Translations under genes and position numbers: made by a program
Shown here: positions 18,379-26,947 of the stretch, piece after piece
Numbering within the stretch: position 1 is the stretch's first letter
How the letters are laid out: each line of letters begins with the position of its first letter
Origin: RGIG3077 sp045541475
GTDB lineage: Bacteria > Bacillota > Clostridia > Oscillospirales > Ruminococcaceae
Direction of reading: 5' to 3'
Length of the DNA: 51,336 bases
Assembly: GCA_045541475.1 (NCBI GenBank)
Contig: JAZQJI010000039.1
Span: forward strand, 1 to 51,336
The notes under the pieces: generated by a model
Database searches by the model: none
Told to the model about the DNA's origin: nothing
The model's input: only the letters and a program-made list of their open reading frames with translations

Positions 18379-18866
18379 AGATCTTCTCCTTCATAAGCTG
18401 TATTGTCAATAATTTTTACCGATGCAATTTCTGCAAATTTAAGCGAAACTTCATTTTCGCCCTTTAAGGTTAACTTTTCGTTGTCAAATTCTGATAAAGT
18501 GCCAAAAAAATCTCTAACTCCGTCAACGGGTCGAATGGTTTTTACGGCAACGTCATATCCTGTATATTCTTCAAAATGGCTTTGACGGGTAAGTTCACGC
18601 TCCAAACCGGGCGAGCAAACCTCAAAAATATCCCACGGTACTTCTTTATATTCGCTGTCAAGCAATTTATCAAGCGGACGGTTCACAGCAACGCAATCGT
18701 CAATATCAATAATACCTTCGGTCTTATCGATATAAACACGCAGGTACCACGAAGCGCCTTCTTTTTCGTAGCGGATATCCCAAAGCTTATAGCCAAGTTC
18801 ATCTACAACGCTTTGCGCAACAGCACTTACTTTGCTTTCCGTAGGGCTGTAATTTTTAAGTTTCAT
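18375..18866 (-). CDS. rimP: ribosome maturation factor RimP
   Basis: Needed for early assembly of the 30S subunit. 163 residues with an N-terminal alpha/beta domain ending near VYIDKTEGIDIDD-type sequence (VYIDKTEGIIDIDDC) and a C-terminal SH3-like barrel. EVCSPGLERELT is a typical signature. I chose the ATG at 18864-18866, which has AAAAGGAG eight bases upstream; a start 6 codons earlier would place the ribosome site inside the gene. First gene of the operon that runs to ribF. Confidence 0.93.
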   Translation of the reverse strand: MKLKNYSPTESKVSAVAQSVVDELGYKLWDIRYEKEGASWYLRVYIDKTEGIIDIDDCVAVNRPLDKLLDSEYKEVPWDIFEVCSPGLERELTRQSHFEEYTGYDVAVKTIRPVDGVRDFFGTLSEFDNEKLTLKGENEVSLKFAEIASVKIIDNTAYEGEDL

Positions 18867-18903
18867 CAACGCACTCCTTTTCAAAAAAATCCTTATACAT
18901 AAA

Positions 18904-18932
18904 CGAAAGACCGAAATGATTTCGGTCTTTCG
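18904..18932 (-). promoter_or_regulatory. perfect 13-bp hairpin in the leader of the rimP-nusA-infB operon
   Basis: The arms CGAAAGACCGAAA and TTTCGGTCTTTCG pair perfectly around a 3-base loop. It starts about 10 bases after the predicted transcription start and lies 38 bases before rimP. A weak U-rich stretch (UUUAUG) follows at once, with a U7 run some 12 bases further. It could attenuate transcription or stabilise the message. Confidence 0.6.
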
Positions 18933-18949
18933 ATGTAACTATCATAAGT

Positions 18950-18978
18950 AGTATAACACAGTTATTTCCAAAAATCAA
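18950..18978 (-). promoter_or_regulatory. promoter of the rimP-nusA-infB operon
   Basis: Minus-strand TTGATT (18973-18978), 17-base spacer, TATACT (18950-18955). It lies between the recR terminator and rimP. Confidence 0.7.
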
Positions 18979-18997
18979 GTCTTTTTTCAAAAAAACG

Positions 18998-19018
18998 AAA
19001 AAAACCCTGATTTATCAG
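18998..19018 (-). terminator. weak intrinsic terminator after recR
   Basis: Minus-strand CTGAT-AA-ATCAG stem followed by GGG and seven T. It is short and AT-rich, so strength is doubtful. It lies 9 bases after the recR stop. Confidence 0.45.
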
Positions 19019-19026
19019 AAAAAGCA

Positions 19027-19626
19027 CTACATTTCATTACGGTTTTCCAGTGCTTTAAACAGTGTTACTTCATCGGCATACTCAACAGAAGCGCCGACAG
19101 GCAAGCCAAAAGCAAGCCTTGTTACCTTTACGCCAAGCGGCTTTAAAAGTCGTGCAACATACATAGCAGTTGCTTCACCCTCAACAGTGGGGTTGGTTGC
19201 CATAATAATTTCCTTGATATTGTCGTCAACTCTCGCCAAAAGCTCTTTAATCTTGAGCATATCGGGCGTTACGCCGTCAATGGGAGAAACAAGCCCGTGC
19301 AGAACATGGTAAGAGCCTTTATATTCACCCGTGCGTTCAAAGGCTGAAATATCCTTTGGTGATTCAACCACGCAGATAACTGACTTTTCACGTCTGATAT
19401 CATCACATATAGGGCAAATATCATTCTCCGAAAGATTGCAGCAGCATTTGCAATGCTTAATTTTCGTCTTGGCATTTACAATGGCGTCTGCAAGCTCTTT
19501 AGCTTCGGTTTCGCTCATTGTCATGACAAAATATGCAAGTCGCTGTGCCGTTTTCATGCCAATTCCGGGCAACTTTGCAAATTGCTCGGCAAGCACAACA
19601 AGCGGCAATGCATCGTTATTTTTCAT
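19027..19626 (-). CDS. recR: recombination mediator RecR
   Basis: Works with RecF and RecO to load RecA at gaps. 199 residues: N-terminal helix-hairpin-helix (LPGIGMKTAQRLA near 16-28), a four-cysteine zinc module (CKCC...CPIC, near 57-72), a Toprim domain with VVESPKD, and the C-terminal Walker-B-like part. Third gene after dnaX and ybaB, the common order. Confidence 0.96.
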   Translation of the reverse strand: MKNNDALPLVVLAEQFAKLPGIGMKTAQRLAYFVMTMSETEAKELADAIVNAKTKIKHCKCCCNLSENDICPICDDIRREKSVICVVESPKDISAFERTGEYKGSYHVLHGLVSPIDGVTPDMLKIKELLARVDDNIKEIIMATNPTVEGEATAMYVARLLKPLGVKVTRLAFGLPVGASVEYADEVTLFKALENRNEM

Positions 19627-19638
19627 TATAATTTATTC

Positions 19639-19989
19639 TTAGAACATTCCGGGGATCGAAACGCCGCCTGTTACCTTGCTAACCTCTTCTTCTGTGATAG
19701 CGTCGATATGAGCAACAGTTTCATTAAATGCGCTGATGATAAGATCCTGAAGCATCTCGATATCTTCAGCATTTACTACCTCAGGCTTGATTGTAAGGGA
19801 CTTAATAACCTTTTTACCGGACATAACAAGCTCAACAGCACCGCCGCCTACACTTCTTGTAAAATCACGGCTTTCGATGTCCTCCTGAACCTGAGTAATC
19901 TGCTCCTGCATTTTCTGAGCCTGGCGGATCATCTGATTCATATTCTGAGCGCCGCCTGCACCCATACCCTTAGGCAATCTTGATTTCAT
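19639..19989 (-). CDS. ybaB: YbaB/EbfC nucleoid-associated protein
   Basis: Small dimeric DNA-binding protein. 116 residues; N-terminal Gly/Met/Asn-rich segment, long QAQKMQEQITQVQEDI helix, then the GGGAVELVMSGKK strands typical of the family. Lies between dnaX and recR with a strong AGGAGG-like site. Confidence 0.93.
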   Translation of the reverse strand: MKSRLPKGMGAGGAQNMNQMIRQAQKMQEQITQVQEDIESRDFTRSVGGGAVELVMSGKKVIKSLTIKPEVVNAEDIEMLQDLIISAFNETVAHIDAITEEEVSKVTGGVSIPGMF

Positions 19990-20028
19990 ATAAAGTTTCC
20001 TCCTGATTTTTTATATTTTTATTATTTA

Positions 20029-21621
20029 TTATCCTTGCGGAATGATCTCCGTAGGAACACCCGACGCCTGTGCCGATTTTACAAAGGCTTCGGACTTTTC
20101 AACCGTTGTTTGTGCTGATTGTTTTACCTTTGCTCTTATAACATATTGTTTTCCGAGCACGTTCTTTATAGCTTCGCTTAAAGCAGATTTATTCTCGGGC
20201 TCTTTAAATAACTGCATAAAGAATGGGTTTTTTGCAATAATCAGCATAATATTTTCATGTGCATACGCAACCGAGCCATCAAGACTGCCTGCAACGGACG
20301 GAGCAAAATTGAAAAATTCGTCAATAACTTCGTTCCATTTATCCACACGCTTGAAATCCTCAGTTTTAATTTTAGACAAATCAACCTGAGGTTCAGGTGC
20401 CTCCTCGCGCTTTTTGGGCGCAGGTACATCAGTGGTTTTGAATGACGGTGCGTGATTAATATTTTCAAGGCGTTTTTCAAGAAGATATATTCTTTCTTCA
20501 AGTGCCTTTATTTCTTTTGAGTTAACATTGCTATTTACGCTTTGCGACATACAAAGCTTGATAAAGCACATTTCAAGATGAGCACGCTTATTAACTGCAC
20601 GAGGCAAGCCATCGGCGCACGATGAAATTTCGCTAAGAATTGATATAATAGAATCAAGCGAATGTTTTTTAGAAATCTCTGCAATTCTATCAATTTCATC
20701 GGGCATACAATCAAGCAAAGACTTATTGCCGTTTGTTGCCTTTAAAAGCATCATGTTGCGGTATTGCAAGATTAAATCCGTGCAGAGTCTTGACATATCC
20801 TTAGACATGGAATAAAGCTTTGCTACAATATCAAGCACGTTTGAGATATCTTTATCAGCAACGCCGTTCATGATATCAAATAAATATTCCCTTGAAGCAA
20901 TGCCTGCTGCCGAAGCAACGGTATCGCAATCAATGTTATCAGAAAAAGCAGCGCATTGGTCAAGCAAAGATAAAGCGTCACGCATACCGCCATCGGCAAG
21001 TGCCGCTATACGCAATGCCGCATCATCTGAAAGGGTAAAATTTTCATTATCGGCAATAAATTTCAGTCTTTGTGCGATATCGGCAGGCATAATTCTACGA
21101 AAATCAAACCTTTGACATCTTGAAAGAATTGTTGCCGGTATTTTATGCACTTCAGTAGTGGCAAGAATAAATTTAACATGAGCAGGCGGTTCTTCAAGCA
21201 ATTTAAGCAGGGCGTTAAACGCACTGACGCTGAGCATATGAACCTCATCTATGATATACACCTTATACTTACAGCGTTGGGGTGTGAAAAGTGCGCCTTC
21301 ACGCAAATCGCGGATATCATCAACGCCGTTGTTGGACGCCGCGTCAATTTCAATAATATCACTTAAAGCGAAATCGTCTGCATCCACACAGACTTCACAT
21401 TCTCCGCAAGGGTTGCCGTTTTGAGTATCAAGACAATTTATTGCTTTTGCAAAAATTCTTGCGCAGGTAGTTTTGCCAGTTCCGCGTGAGCCTGTAAAAA
21501 GATAGGCGTGTGCGGTGCGGTTATTTTTAATTTGATTGCACAATGTAACGGTGATGTGCGACTGCGAAATAACATCATCAAATGATTTTGGACGCCATTT
21601 TGTGTACAGTGCTTTATACAT
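20029..21621 (-). CDS. dnaX: DNA polymerase III gamma/tau subunit
   Basis: Clamp-loader ATPase. 530 residues from the ATG at 21619-21621, chosen for its GGGAGGTG site; a longer frame would start in the SRP RNA region. Walker A is GSRGTGKT at 44-51, the zinc module uses Cys63, Cys72, Cys75 and Cys78, and DEVHMLS is Walker B. Domain III follows, then a coiled segment near 370-390 and a tau-like C-terminal part. It starts 33 bases after the SRP RNA. Confidence 0.96.
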   Translation of the reverse strand: MYKALYTKWRPKSFDDVISQSHITVTLCNQIKNNRTAHAYLFTGSRGTGKTTCARIFAKAINCLDTQNGNPCGECEVCVDADDFALSDIIEIDAASNNGVDDIRDLREGALFTPQRCKYKVYIIDEVHMLSVSAFNALLKLLEEPPAHVKFILATTEVHKIPATILSRCQRFDFRRIMPADIAQRLKFIADNENFTLSDDAALRIAALADGGMRDALSLLDQCAAFSDNIDCDTVASAAGIASREYLFDIMNGVADKDISNVLDIVAKLYSMSKDMSRLCTDLILQYRNMMLLKATNGNKSLLDCMPDEIDRIAEISKKHSLDSIISILSEISSCADGLPRAVNKRAHLEMCFIKLCMSQSVNSNVNSKEIKALEERIYLLEKRLENINHAPSFKTTDVPAPKKREEAPEPQVDLSKIKTEDFKRVDKWNEVIDEFFNFAPSVAGSLDGSVAYAHENIMLIIAKNPFFMQLFKEPENKSALSEAIKNVLGKQYVIRAKVKQSAQTTVEKSEAFVKSAQASGVPTEIIPQG

Positions 21622-21654
21622 TAGCCGCACCTCCCATTGTGCCATTTCTCAAAA

Positions 21655-21784
21655 ATTCCGAAACATAGGTGTGCAGGCTTACTGCGGCACATGGAACGGT
21701 CTGCTTAATGCTGCTCGGTTCCCCGCCTGACATGGTTCACAGTGACCCATTGCACAGGGCCCGCACACCTATATTTCGGAATTA
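21655..21784 (-). ncRNA. ffs: signal recognition particle RNA, short bacterial type
   Basis: The minus strand shows the Ffh-binding helix 8: GTCAGGCGGGGAACCGAGCA, with the GGAA tetraloop and AGCAGC internal loop. The ends pair over about 20 bp (attccgaaa-ataggtgtgc against its complement, one wobble). The total is about 120-130 bases, so it lacks the Alu domain of the long Bacillus form. Transcription would start about 21785 from the promoter at 21793-21821. The 3' stem runs into AATTTTTG, which may act as its terminator. SRP RNA directly before dnaX is a common arrangement. Confidence 0.93.
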
Positions 21785-21792
21785 CTCAATGT

Positions 21793-21821
21793 ATTATACC
21801 ACATACTTTTAATAAATGCAA
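21793..21821 (-). promoter_or_regulatory. promoter of the SRP RNA (and dnaX-ybaB-recR)
   Basis: Minus-strand TTGCAT (21816-21821), 17-base spacer, TATAAT (21793-21798), about 8 bases before the predicted SRP RNA 5' end. Confidence 0.75.
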
Positions 21822-21859
21822 GTATTTTTTTTAAAATTTTCAATCATCAAAATTGCAAC

Positions 21860-21891
21860 AAAAAGGTGCAAGAACAAAGAATCCTTGCACC
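21860..21891 (-). terminator. terminator of the atp operon
   Basis: 8-bp stem GGTGCAAG / CTTGCACC followed on the minus strand by five T, 16 bases after the atpC stop. Confidence 0.75.
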
Positions 21892-21906
21892 ATATTTCTG
21901 ATTTTA

Positions 21907-22176
21907 TCAGTTTTCATCATGAAACTTAAAAGAGCCTGAAAGAAGCGTTACAGAATCGGTATCGACTGTAAGCAAACCGCCATCGGTTGTGGCGGTACGC
22001 TTTGTACCATCGGCAAGCCAGATAACACACGGGCACTTTACAAGCGAAGTTACAAATGGTATATGCCCTGCCATAATGGCAAAATCACCCATTACACCAC
22101 GCAAATCAAGCTTTGTACATTCAGAACAGAATTTGTTTCCATCGGGCGAGGAAACTGTAAGTTTAAAAGTACTCAT
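21907..22176 (-). CDS. atpC: ATP synthase epsilon subunit, short form
   Basis: Central-stalk subunit that couples gamma to the c-ring. Only 89 residues, against about 130-140 usual. The beta-sandwich N-terminal domain is complete (VSSPDGNKF through the final strand VTLLSG), but the C-terminal two-helix domain that inhibits ATP hydrolysis is missing. A terminator follows after 16 bases and no remnant helices are seen, so this is a natural short form and not a frameshift. Its ATG overlaps the atpD stop. Confidence 0.9.
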   Translation of the reverse strand: MSTFKLTVSSPDGNKFCSECTKLDLRGVMGDFAIMAGHIPFVTSLVKCPCVIWLADGTKRTATTDGGLLTVDTDSVTLLSGSFKFHDEN

Positions 22177-23582
22177 TCCTGTGCCTTCTTTGCTTTTTCA
22201 ATAGCTTCGTCTATCGTACCTACAAAAAGGAACGCAGATTCGGGAAGATTATCATGCTTACCTTCAATAATTTCTCTAAATCCTCTGATAGTTTCATCAA
22301 TGGGGACATATTTGCCCGTAATACCCGTAAACTTTTCTGAAACATCAAACGGCTGAGAGAGAAATCTCTGGATTTTTCTGGCTCTCTGAACAAGCAGTTT
22401 ATCATCATCAGAAAGCTCATCCATACCCATAATTGCAATGATATCCATAAGCTCGTTATATCTTTGCAGAATACGCTGAACTTCCTTAGCTACGCTGTAA
22501 TGCTCCTGCCCTACAATTTCGGGTGCAAGTATACGACTTGTAGATTCAAGCGGGTCAACAGCGGGATATATACCCTGCGAAGCTATATTTCTTGCAAGAA
22601 CAGTTGTTGCATCAAGGTGTGCAAAGGTTGTTGCTGGTGCAGGGTCTGTCAGGTCATCGGCAGGCACATAAACTGCTTGAATTGATGTAATTGAACCTTT
22701 TTTTGTGGACGTAATACGTTCCTGCAAGGCACCCATTTCATTTGCAAGCGTAGGCTGATAGCCAACAGCCGAGGGCATACGGCCCAAAAGCGCAGATACC
22801 TCGCTGCCTGCCTGAGTGAAACGGAAGATATTATCAATAAACAAAAGCACATCCTGGCCTTGTTCATCACGGAAGAACTCTGCCATGGTAAGACCCGAAA
22901 GTGCAACACGCATACGTGCGCCGGGTGGTTCGTTCATCTGACCGTAAACAAGTGCGGTATTGCTCAAAACGCCGGATTGCTTCATTTCGTTATACAGATC
23001 ATTACCTTCACGGGTACGCTCGCCAACGCCTGTAAACACGGAAATACCGCCGTGCTGTTTTGCAATGTTATTGATAAGTTCCATTATAAGAACAGTTTTG
23101 CCGACACCTGCGCCGCCGAAAAGTCCAATTTTACCACCTTTTGAATACGGACAGATAAGGTCGATAACCTTGATACCTGTTTCAAAAATCTCTGTACTTG
23201 TGGCAAGTTCTTCATATTCGGGAGAATTGCGATGAATATTCCAACGCTGTGCAGTTTTAGGCGTTGGCTGATTATCTACCGCATCGCCCAAAACATTGAA
23301 TATACGACCCAATGTTTCTTCACCAACGGGCACACTGATAGGTGCACCTGTATCAGTAACGTCAGTTCCTCTGCACAAGCCATCAGTAGAGGACATAGCA
23401 ATACATCTTGCAGTGTTATCGCCTATATGCTGAGCAACCTCAACTGTTAATATTTTATCTTTTAAAGGAATTGTCAATGCATTGTATATTGAGGGCAATT
23501 TACCCTCGTTAAACTTAACGTCAACAACGGGACCCATTACCTGTGTAACTTTTCCCAAATTCAAAATTTCCAACAATATCAC
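22173..23582 (-). CDS. atpD: ATP synthase subunit beta
   Basis: Catalytic F1 subunit. About 469 residues with the P-loop GGAGVGKT, the GERTREGNDLY catalytic glutamate segment, and ALSGLTMAEFFRD. The start is uncertain: no ATG is present. The frame can open at GTG (23582) or at TTG codons 2, 3 or 6 codons later. GAGAGG just upstream favours a TTG near 23576-23573. It starts within 7 bases of the atpG stop. Confidence 0.96.
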   Translation of the reverse strand: MILLEILNLGKVTQVMGPVVDVKFNEGKLPSIYNALTIPLKDKILTVEVAQHIGDNTARCIAMSSTDGLCRGTDVTDTGAPISVPVGEETLGRIFNVLGDAVDNQPTPKTAQRWNIHRNSPEYEELATSTEIFETGIKVIDLICPYSKGGKIGLFGGAGVGKTVLIMELINNIAKQHGGISVFTGVGERTREGNDLYNEMKQSGVLSNTALVYGQMNEPPGARMRVALSGLTMAEFFRDEQGQDVLLFIDNIFRFTQAGSEVSALLGRMPSAVGYQPTLANEMGALQERITSTKKGSITSIQAVYVPADDLTDPAPATTFAHLDATTVLARNIASQGIYPAVDPLESTSRILAPEIVGQEHYSVAKEVQRILQRYNELMDIIAIMGMDELSDDDKLLVQRARKIQRFLSQPFDVSEKFTGITGKYVPIDETIRGFREIIEGKHDNLPESAFLFVGTIDEAIEKAKKAQE

Positions 23583-23588
23583 CTCTCA

Positions 23589-24392
23589 TCAAGTGCCGCT
23601 GCCTGCGACTATTTCTGTGATTTCCTGCGTGATTGCGCCCTGTCTTGCACGGTTGTATTCAAGTTGCAGATCACTTATCATTTGCTTAGCGTTTTTGCCC
23701 GCAGAATCCATTGCCATTCTTCTTGCGGCAACTTCGCTTGCAAAGCTCTCTCTTGCGCATACAGTAATCATTCCGGCAACATATTCTCTTGCAACGTTGT
23801 TTAAAACCGTAAGCTGATCGGGTTCAAAAACCACACCGTAATTTGATTCTCTATCACTTTTTTGAAAAGGAAGCAGCCATTGAATGTATGCTTCCTGCGA
23901 CATTACGGATATATACTTTGTAGAAATAATACCGAGTTTATCAAATTTAGCATCGACAAAATCGGCACAAAGCATATCAGCCATTTCTGCGGCATTTTCA
24001 AATGAAAAATGTTCCGACGAAACAATCGGTTTGCCAAATCTTTCACACGCACGCTTACCGATTGGTATAAACTCAGCATCGGGATACTGCGCAGCCAAGC
24101 GGAACACATTTGCATTGTATCCGCCTGCAAGACCTCTGTCGCCGGCAATTACGATGATTCTTGTACGGTTTGTATCTCTTTGCTGCATATACGGACTTTT
24201 CAAACTTTCTCTGTTTGATGTCAAAAGTACGATTACCCTTTCAAGAGAATCTGAATACTGCAAACCGCCATTCATAGCTTCGTTAGCACGACGAATTTTA
24301 GAGGACGCTACAAGCCCCATTGCCTTGGTAAGCTGCAATGTTGAACTAACGCTTTTTATGCGCACACGCAGTGCTTTTGTATTACCACCCAT
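23589..24392 (-). CDS. atpG: ATP synthase gamma subunit
   Basis: Rotating shaft of F1. 267 residues. The N-terminal coiled-coil helix has RIKSVSSTLQLTKAMGLVASSKIRRA, split by the Rossmann-like middle domain, and the C-terminal helix ends with YNRARQGAITQEITEIVAG, the conserved catch region. Slightly shorter than the usual ~285 residues. Confidence 0.95.
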   Translation of the reverse strand: MGGNTKALRVRIKSVSSTLQLTKAMGLVASSKIRRANEAMNGGLQYSDSLERVIVLLTSNRESLKSPYMQQRDTNRTRIIVIAGDRGLAGGYNANVFRLAAQYPDAEFIPIGKRACERFGKPIVSSEHFSFENAAEMADMLCADFVDAKFDKLGIISTKYISVMSQEAYIQWLLPFQKSDRESNYGVVFEPDQLTVLNNVAREYVAGMITVCARESFASEVAARRMAMDSAGKNAKQMISDLQLEYNRARQGAITQEITEIVAGSGT

Positions 24393-24398
24393 AAAGCT

Positions 24399-25889
24399 TT
24401 ACACCTGCATTTGCGAAAGTATTGACTTGAGCTTATCTTCGTCCGATTGTTCATAATACCCGGACTCAATTCTTTCAAGCCAATCACCGTTTTCGTTTTC
24501 AAGCTTTGCAAAAAGTCTTGCTTCGTATTCGTGAACATCCTTTACAGCAACCTTATCAAGATATCCCTTGATAACAGCGTAAACGATAGCTACCTGACAG
24601 CCAACTCTTACAGGGGCGTTTCTGCCCTGCTTTAAAACTTCAACAATTCTTTCTCCCAAAGCAAGACGTGCTTTGGTATCAGCATCAAGGTCACTGCCGA
24701 ACTGAGCAAATGATTGCAATTCACGATATTGAGAGTAGAGCAGCTTAAGCTCACCCGAAACTTTTTTCATTGCCTTAAGCTGTGCAGAACCGCCGACACG
24801 GCTAACTGAAATACCCGGATTGATTGCAGGCATAATGCCCGAATGAAAAAGCTCGGTTTCCAGGAATATTTGTCCATCAGTAATAGAAATTACGTTTGTG
24901 GGGATATATGCGGATACGTCGCCTGCCTGAGTTTCGATAATCGGCAATGCGGTAATTGAACCGCCGCCGTATTCTTCGGCAACACAGGCTGCACGTTCTA
25001 AAAGTCTTGAATGGAGATAGAAAACATCGCCGGGGTATGCTTCTCGTCCGGGCGGACGGCGTATAAGAAGAGAAAGTGCACGGTATGCAACTGCGTGCTT
25101 GCTCAAATCATCGTAAATAATAAGGACATCTTGACCTTTTTCGCGGAAATATTCTGCCATTGCACAACCGCTGTAAGGAGCAATATACTGCAAAGGCGCA
25201 CTTTCAGCAGCTGTTGCAGAAACTATAATGGTGTTTGACATGGCGTTGTTGCGGGCAAGCTCGCTCACAAGCTGTGCGACTGAAGAGCTTTTCTGTCCGA
25301 TAGCTACATAAATACAGATAACGCCTGTGTTTTTCTGATTAATAATCGTATCAATAGCAATTTCGGTTTTGCCCGTTTGTCTGTCGCCTATAATAAGCTC
25401 ACGCTGTCCTCTGCCTATGGGTATCATGCTGTCAATAGCCTTAATACCTGTTTGCAAGGGCACACTTACGCTTTTTCTTTCAATAATTCCGGGGGCTTCA
25501 GCTTCAACCGGTCGGTTACCGCTGCTTTGAATCGGTCCCTTGCCATCAATAGGTTCACCCAAAGCATTTACAACTCTGCCAAGAAAATTTTCGCCAACGG
25601 GTACGGATAAAACCTTGCCCGTTCTGTGTACGGTAGTACCTTCACGAATATCGTTATTATCTGAAAGAATTGCAACTGATACTGTTTCGTCTTCCAAATT
25701 CTGCGCAACGCCAAAGCTGCCGCCGTCAAACTCAAGCAACTCATTTGCCATACAACTACGTAGGCCGTAAACACGGGCAATACCATCGCCAACAAGTATA
25801 ACCTTGCCGGTTTCGGTCATGTCAATTCTTGCCTTATAATTCTTTATCTGATTTTTTATAATATTACTGATTTCTTCAGGTTTGTTCAT
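24399..25889 (-). CDS. atpA: ATP synthase subunit alpha
   Basis: Non-catalytic nucleotide-binding F1 subunit. 496 residues with P-loop GDRQTGKT near 169-176 and the ISVSRVGGSAQ segment carrying the arginine finger (Arg in SVSRVGGSAQ). The start overlaps the atpH end by 14 bases and has AAGGATG. Confidence 0.97.
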   Translation of the reverse strand: MNKPEEISNIIKNQIKNYKARIDMTETGKVILVGDGIARVYGLRSCMANELLEFDGGSFGVAQNLEDETVSVAILSDNNDIREGTTVHRTGKVLSVPVGENFLGRVVNALGEPIDGKGPIQSSGNRPVEAEAPGIIERKSVSVPLQTGIKAIDSMIPIGRGQRELIIGDRQTGKTEIAIDTIINQKNTGVICIYVAIGQKSSSVAQLVSELARNNAMSNTIIVSATAAESAPLQYIAPYSGCAMAEYFREKGQDVLIIYDDLSKHAVAYRALSLLIRRPPGREAYPGDVFYLHSRLLERAACVAEEYGGGSITALPIIETQAGDVSAYIPTNVISITDGQIFLETELFHSGIMPAINPGISVSRVGGSAQLKAMKKVSGELKLLYSQYRELQSFAQFGSDLDADTKARLALGERIVEVLKQGRNAPVRVGCQVAIVYAVIKGYLDKVAVKDVHEYEARLFAKLENENGDWLERIESGYYEQSDEDKLKSILSQMQV

Positions 25890-26424
25890 TACTAATCACA
25901 TCCTTCACATCACGCAGACGATGCTTAACACTGCCATCATAGGTTTTGCCCTCAATTTCGATTTTCAAACCGCCTATAAGCGATTTATCAACAATATAAA
26001 CAGGCCGAATTATTCTACCCGTAAGTTTTTCGAGCTTTGCAATTACAGCCTGTTTTTGATTATCATCAAGTACAACGGCAGAATAAATATCAGCGGTGCA
26101 GCTATTATTATATTCCATCACCAAAGCAGCAAATTCATCTATACAGCTGCTTATATAACGGAAATGCCCGTTTTCGCACATAAGCTTTAAAAAAGAAACG
26201 GGATATTCATCAAAAACATCGCCAAAGGCTTCATCAACAGCCTGCAAGCGTTCACTTAACGGTATTGCAGGTGATGAAAGAAACTCTATATATTCAGGGG
26301 TTTCTTCAACAACCTGTTTTACCTGCACAAGATTGCGCAAATACTCCTCGGTTTTGTTTTCCTCAACAGCAAGGGCAAACAAAGCCTTTGCATACTCTTT
26401 ATCGGTCTGCGTCATATTATTCAC
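25876..26424 (-). CDS. atpH: ATP synthase delta subunit
   Basis: Peripheral-stalk subunit (OSCP-like) that clamps the top of F1 to subunit b. 182 residues; N-terminal helical bundle with KEYAKALFALAVEENK, C-terminal IVDKSLIGGLKIEI strand signature. Overlaps atpF by 8 bases. Confidence 0.94.
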   Translation of the reverse strand: MNNMTQTDKEYAKALFALAVEENKTEEYLRNLVQVKQVVEETPEYIEFLSSPAIPLSERLQAVDEAFGDVFDEYPVSFLKLMCENGHFRYISSCIDEFAALVMEYNNSCTADIYSAVVLDDNQKQAVIAKLEKLTGRIIRPVYIVDKSLIGGLKIEIEGKTYDGSVKHRLRDVKDVISNEQT

Positions 26425-26914
26425 CCATACTTTCGATAAAAGAGTCTATAAAATGTTTATGATCATCTGAGGATATCTCACGCTCAAGCATTTTTTCAGC
26501 TAAAACAGAGGAAACTTCGACAATTTCTCTCTTTATGCCGTCTGCAGCCTTTTTACGTTCAAGCTCGGCTTCATCATGCGCCTGATTGATAATGGCATCT
26601 GCGGTTGTTTTCGCTTTTTCAATAATTTCTTTTTCTCGTAGCTTTGCAGTATCCACAGCAGATTTTATAACATCATCAGCCTTAGCAGAGGCTGTCTGCA
26701 ATTTTTCTTCATAAGCCATTTTATCGGCAAGAGCCTGAATTTTAGCCTCATTAGCGGCGTTGTAGTCGCTTTCAATAGAGTTTTGACGCGTTTCAAGCAT
26801 ATTCTTTACCGGCTTATAAAGAAATCTTTTTACAATCAAAAACAGCAGAACAAGGTTTGCAAGCGAAACGATCATCTGCCATATATTGACCGAAATAATA
26901 TCTAATGTTTGCAT
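26417..26914 (-). CDS. atpF: ATP synthase subunit b
   Basis: Peripheral stalk. 165 residues: one N-terminal membrane helix (about 10-30, SVNIWQMIVSLANLVLLFLIV) and a long charged, Ala-rich coiled coil typical of b. A FLYKPVKNML juxtamembrane motif is visible. Single b gene, so a homodimer is expected. Confidence 0.94.
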   Translation of the reverse strand: MQTLDIISVNIWQMIVSLANLVLLFLIVKRFLYKPVKNMLETRQNSIESDYNAANEAKIQALADKMAYEEKLQTASAKADDVIKSAVDTAKLREKEIIEKAKTTADAIINQAHDEAELERKKAADGIKREIVEVSSVLAEKMLEREISSDDHKHFIDSFIESMGE

Positions 26915-26947
26915 ATATTATACTCCAACATTACACAATGCGGCAAA

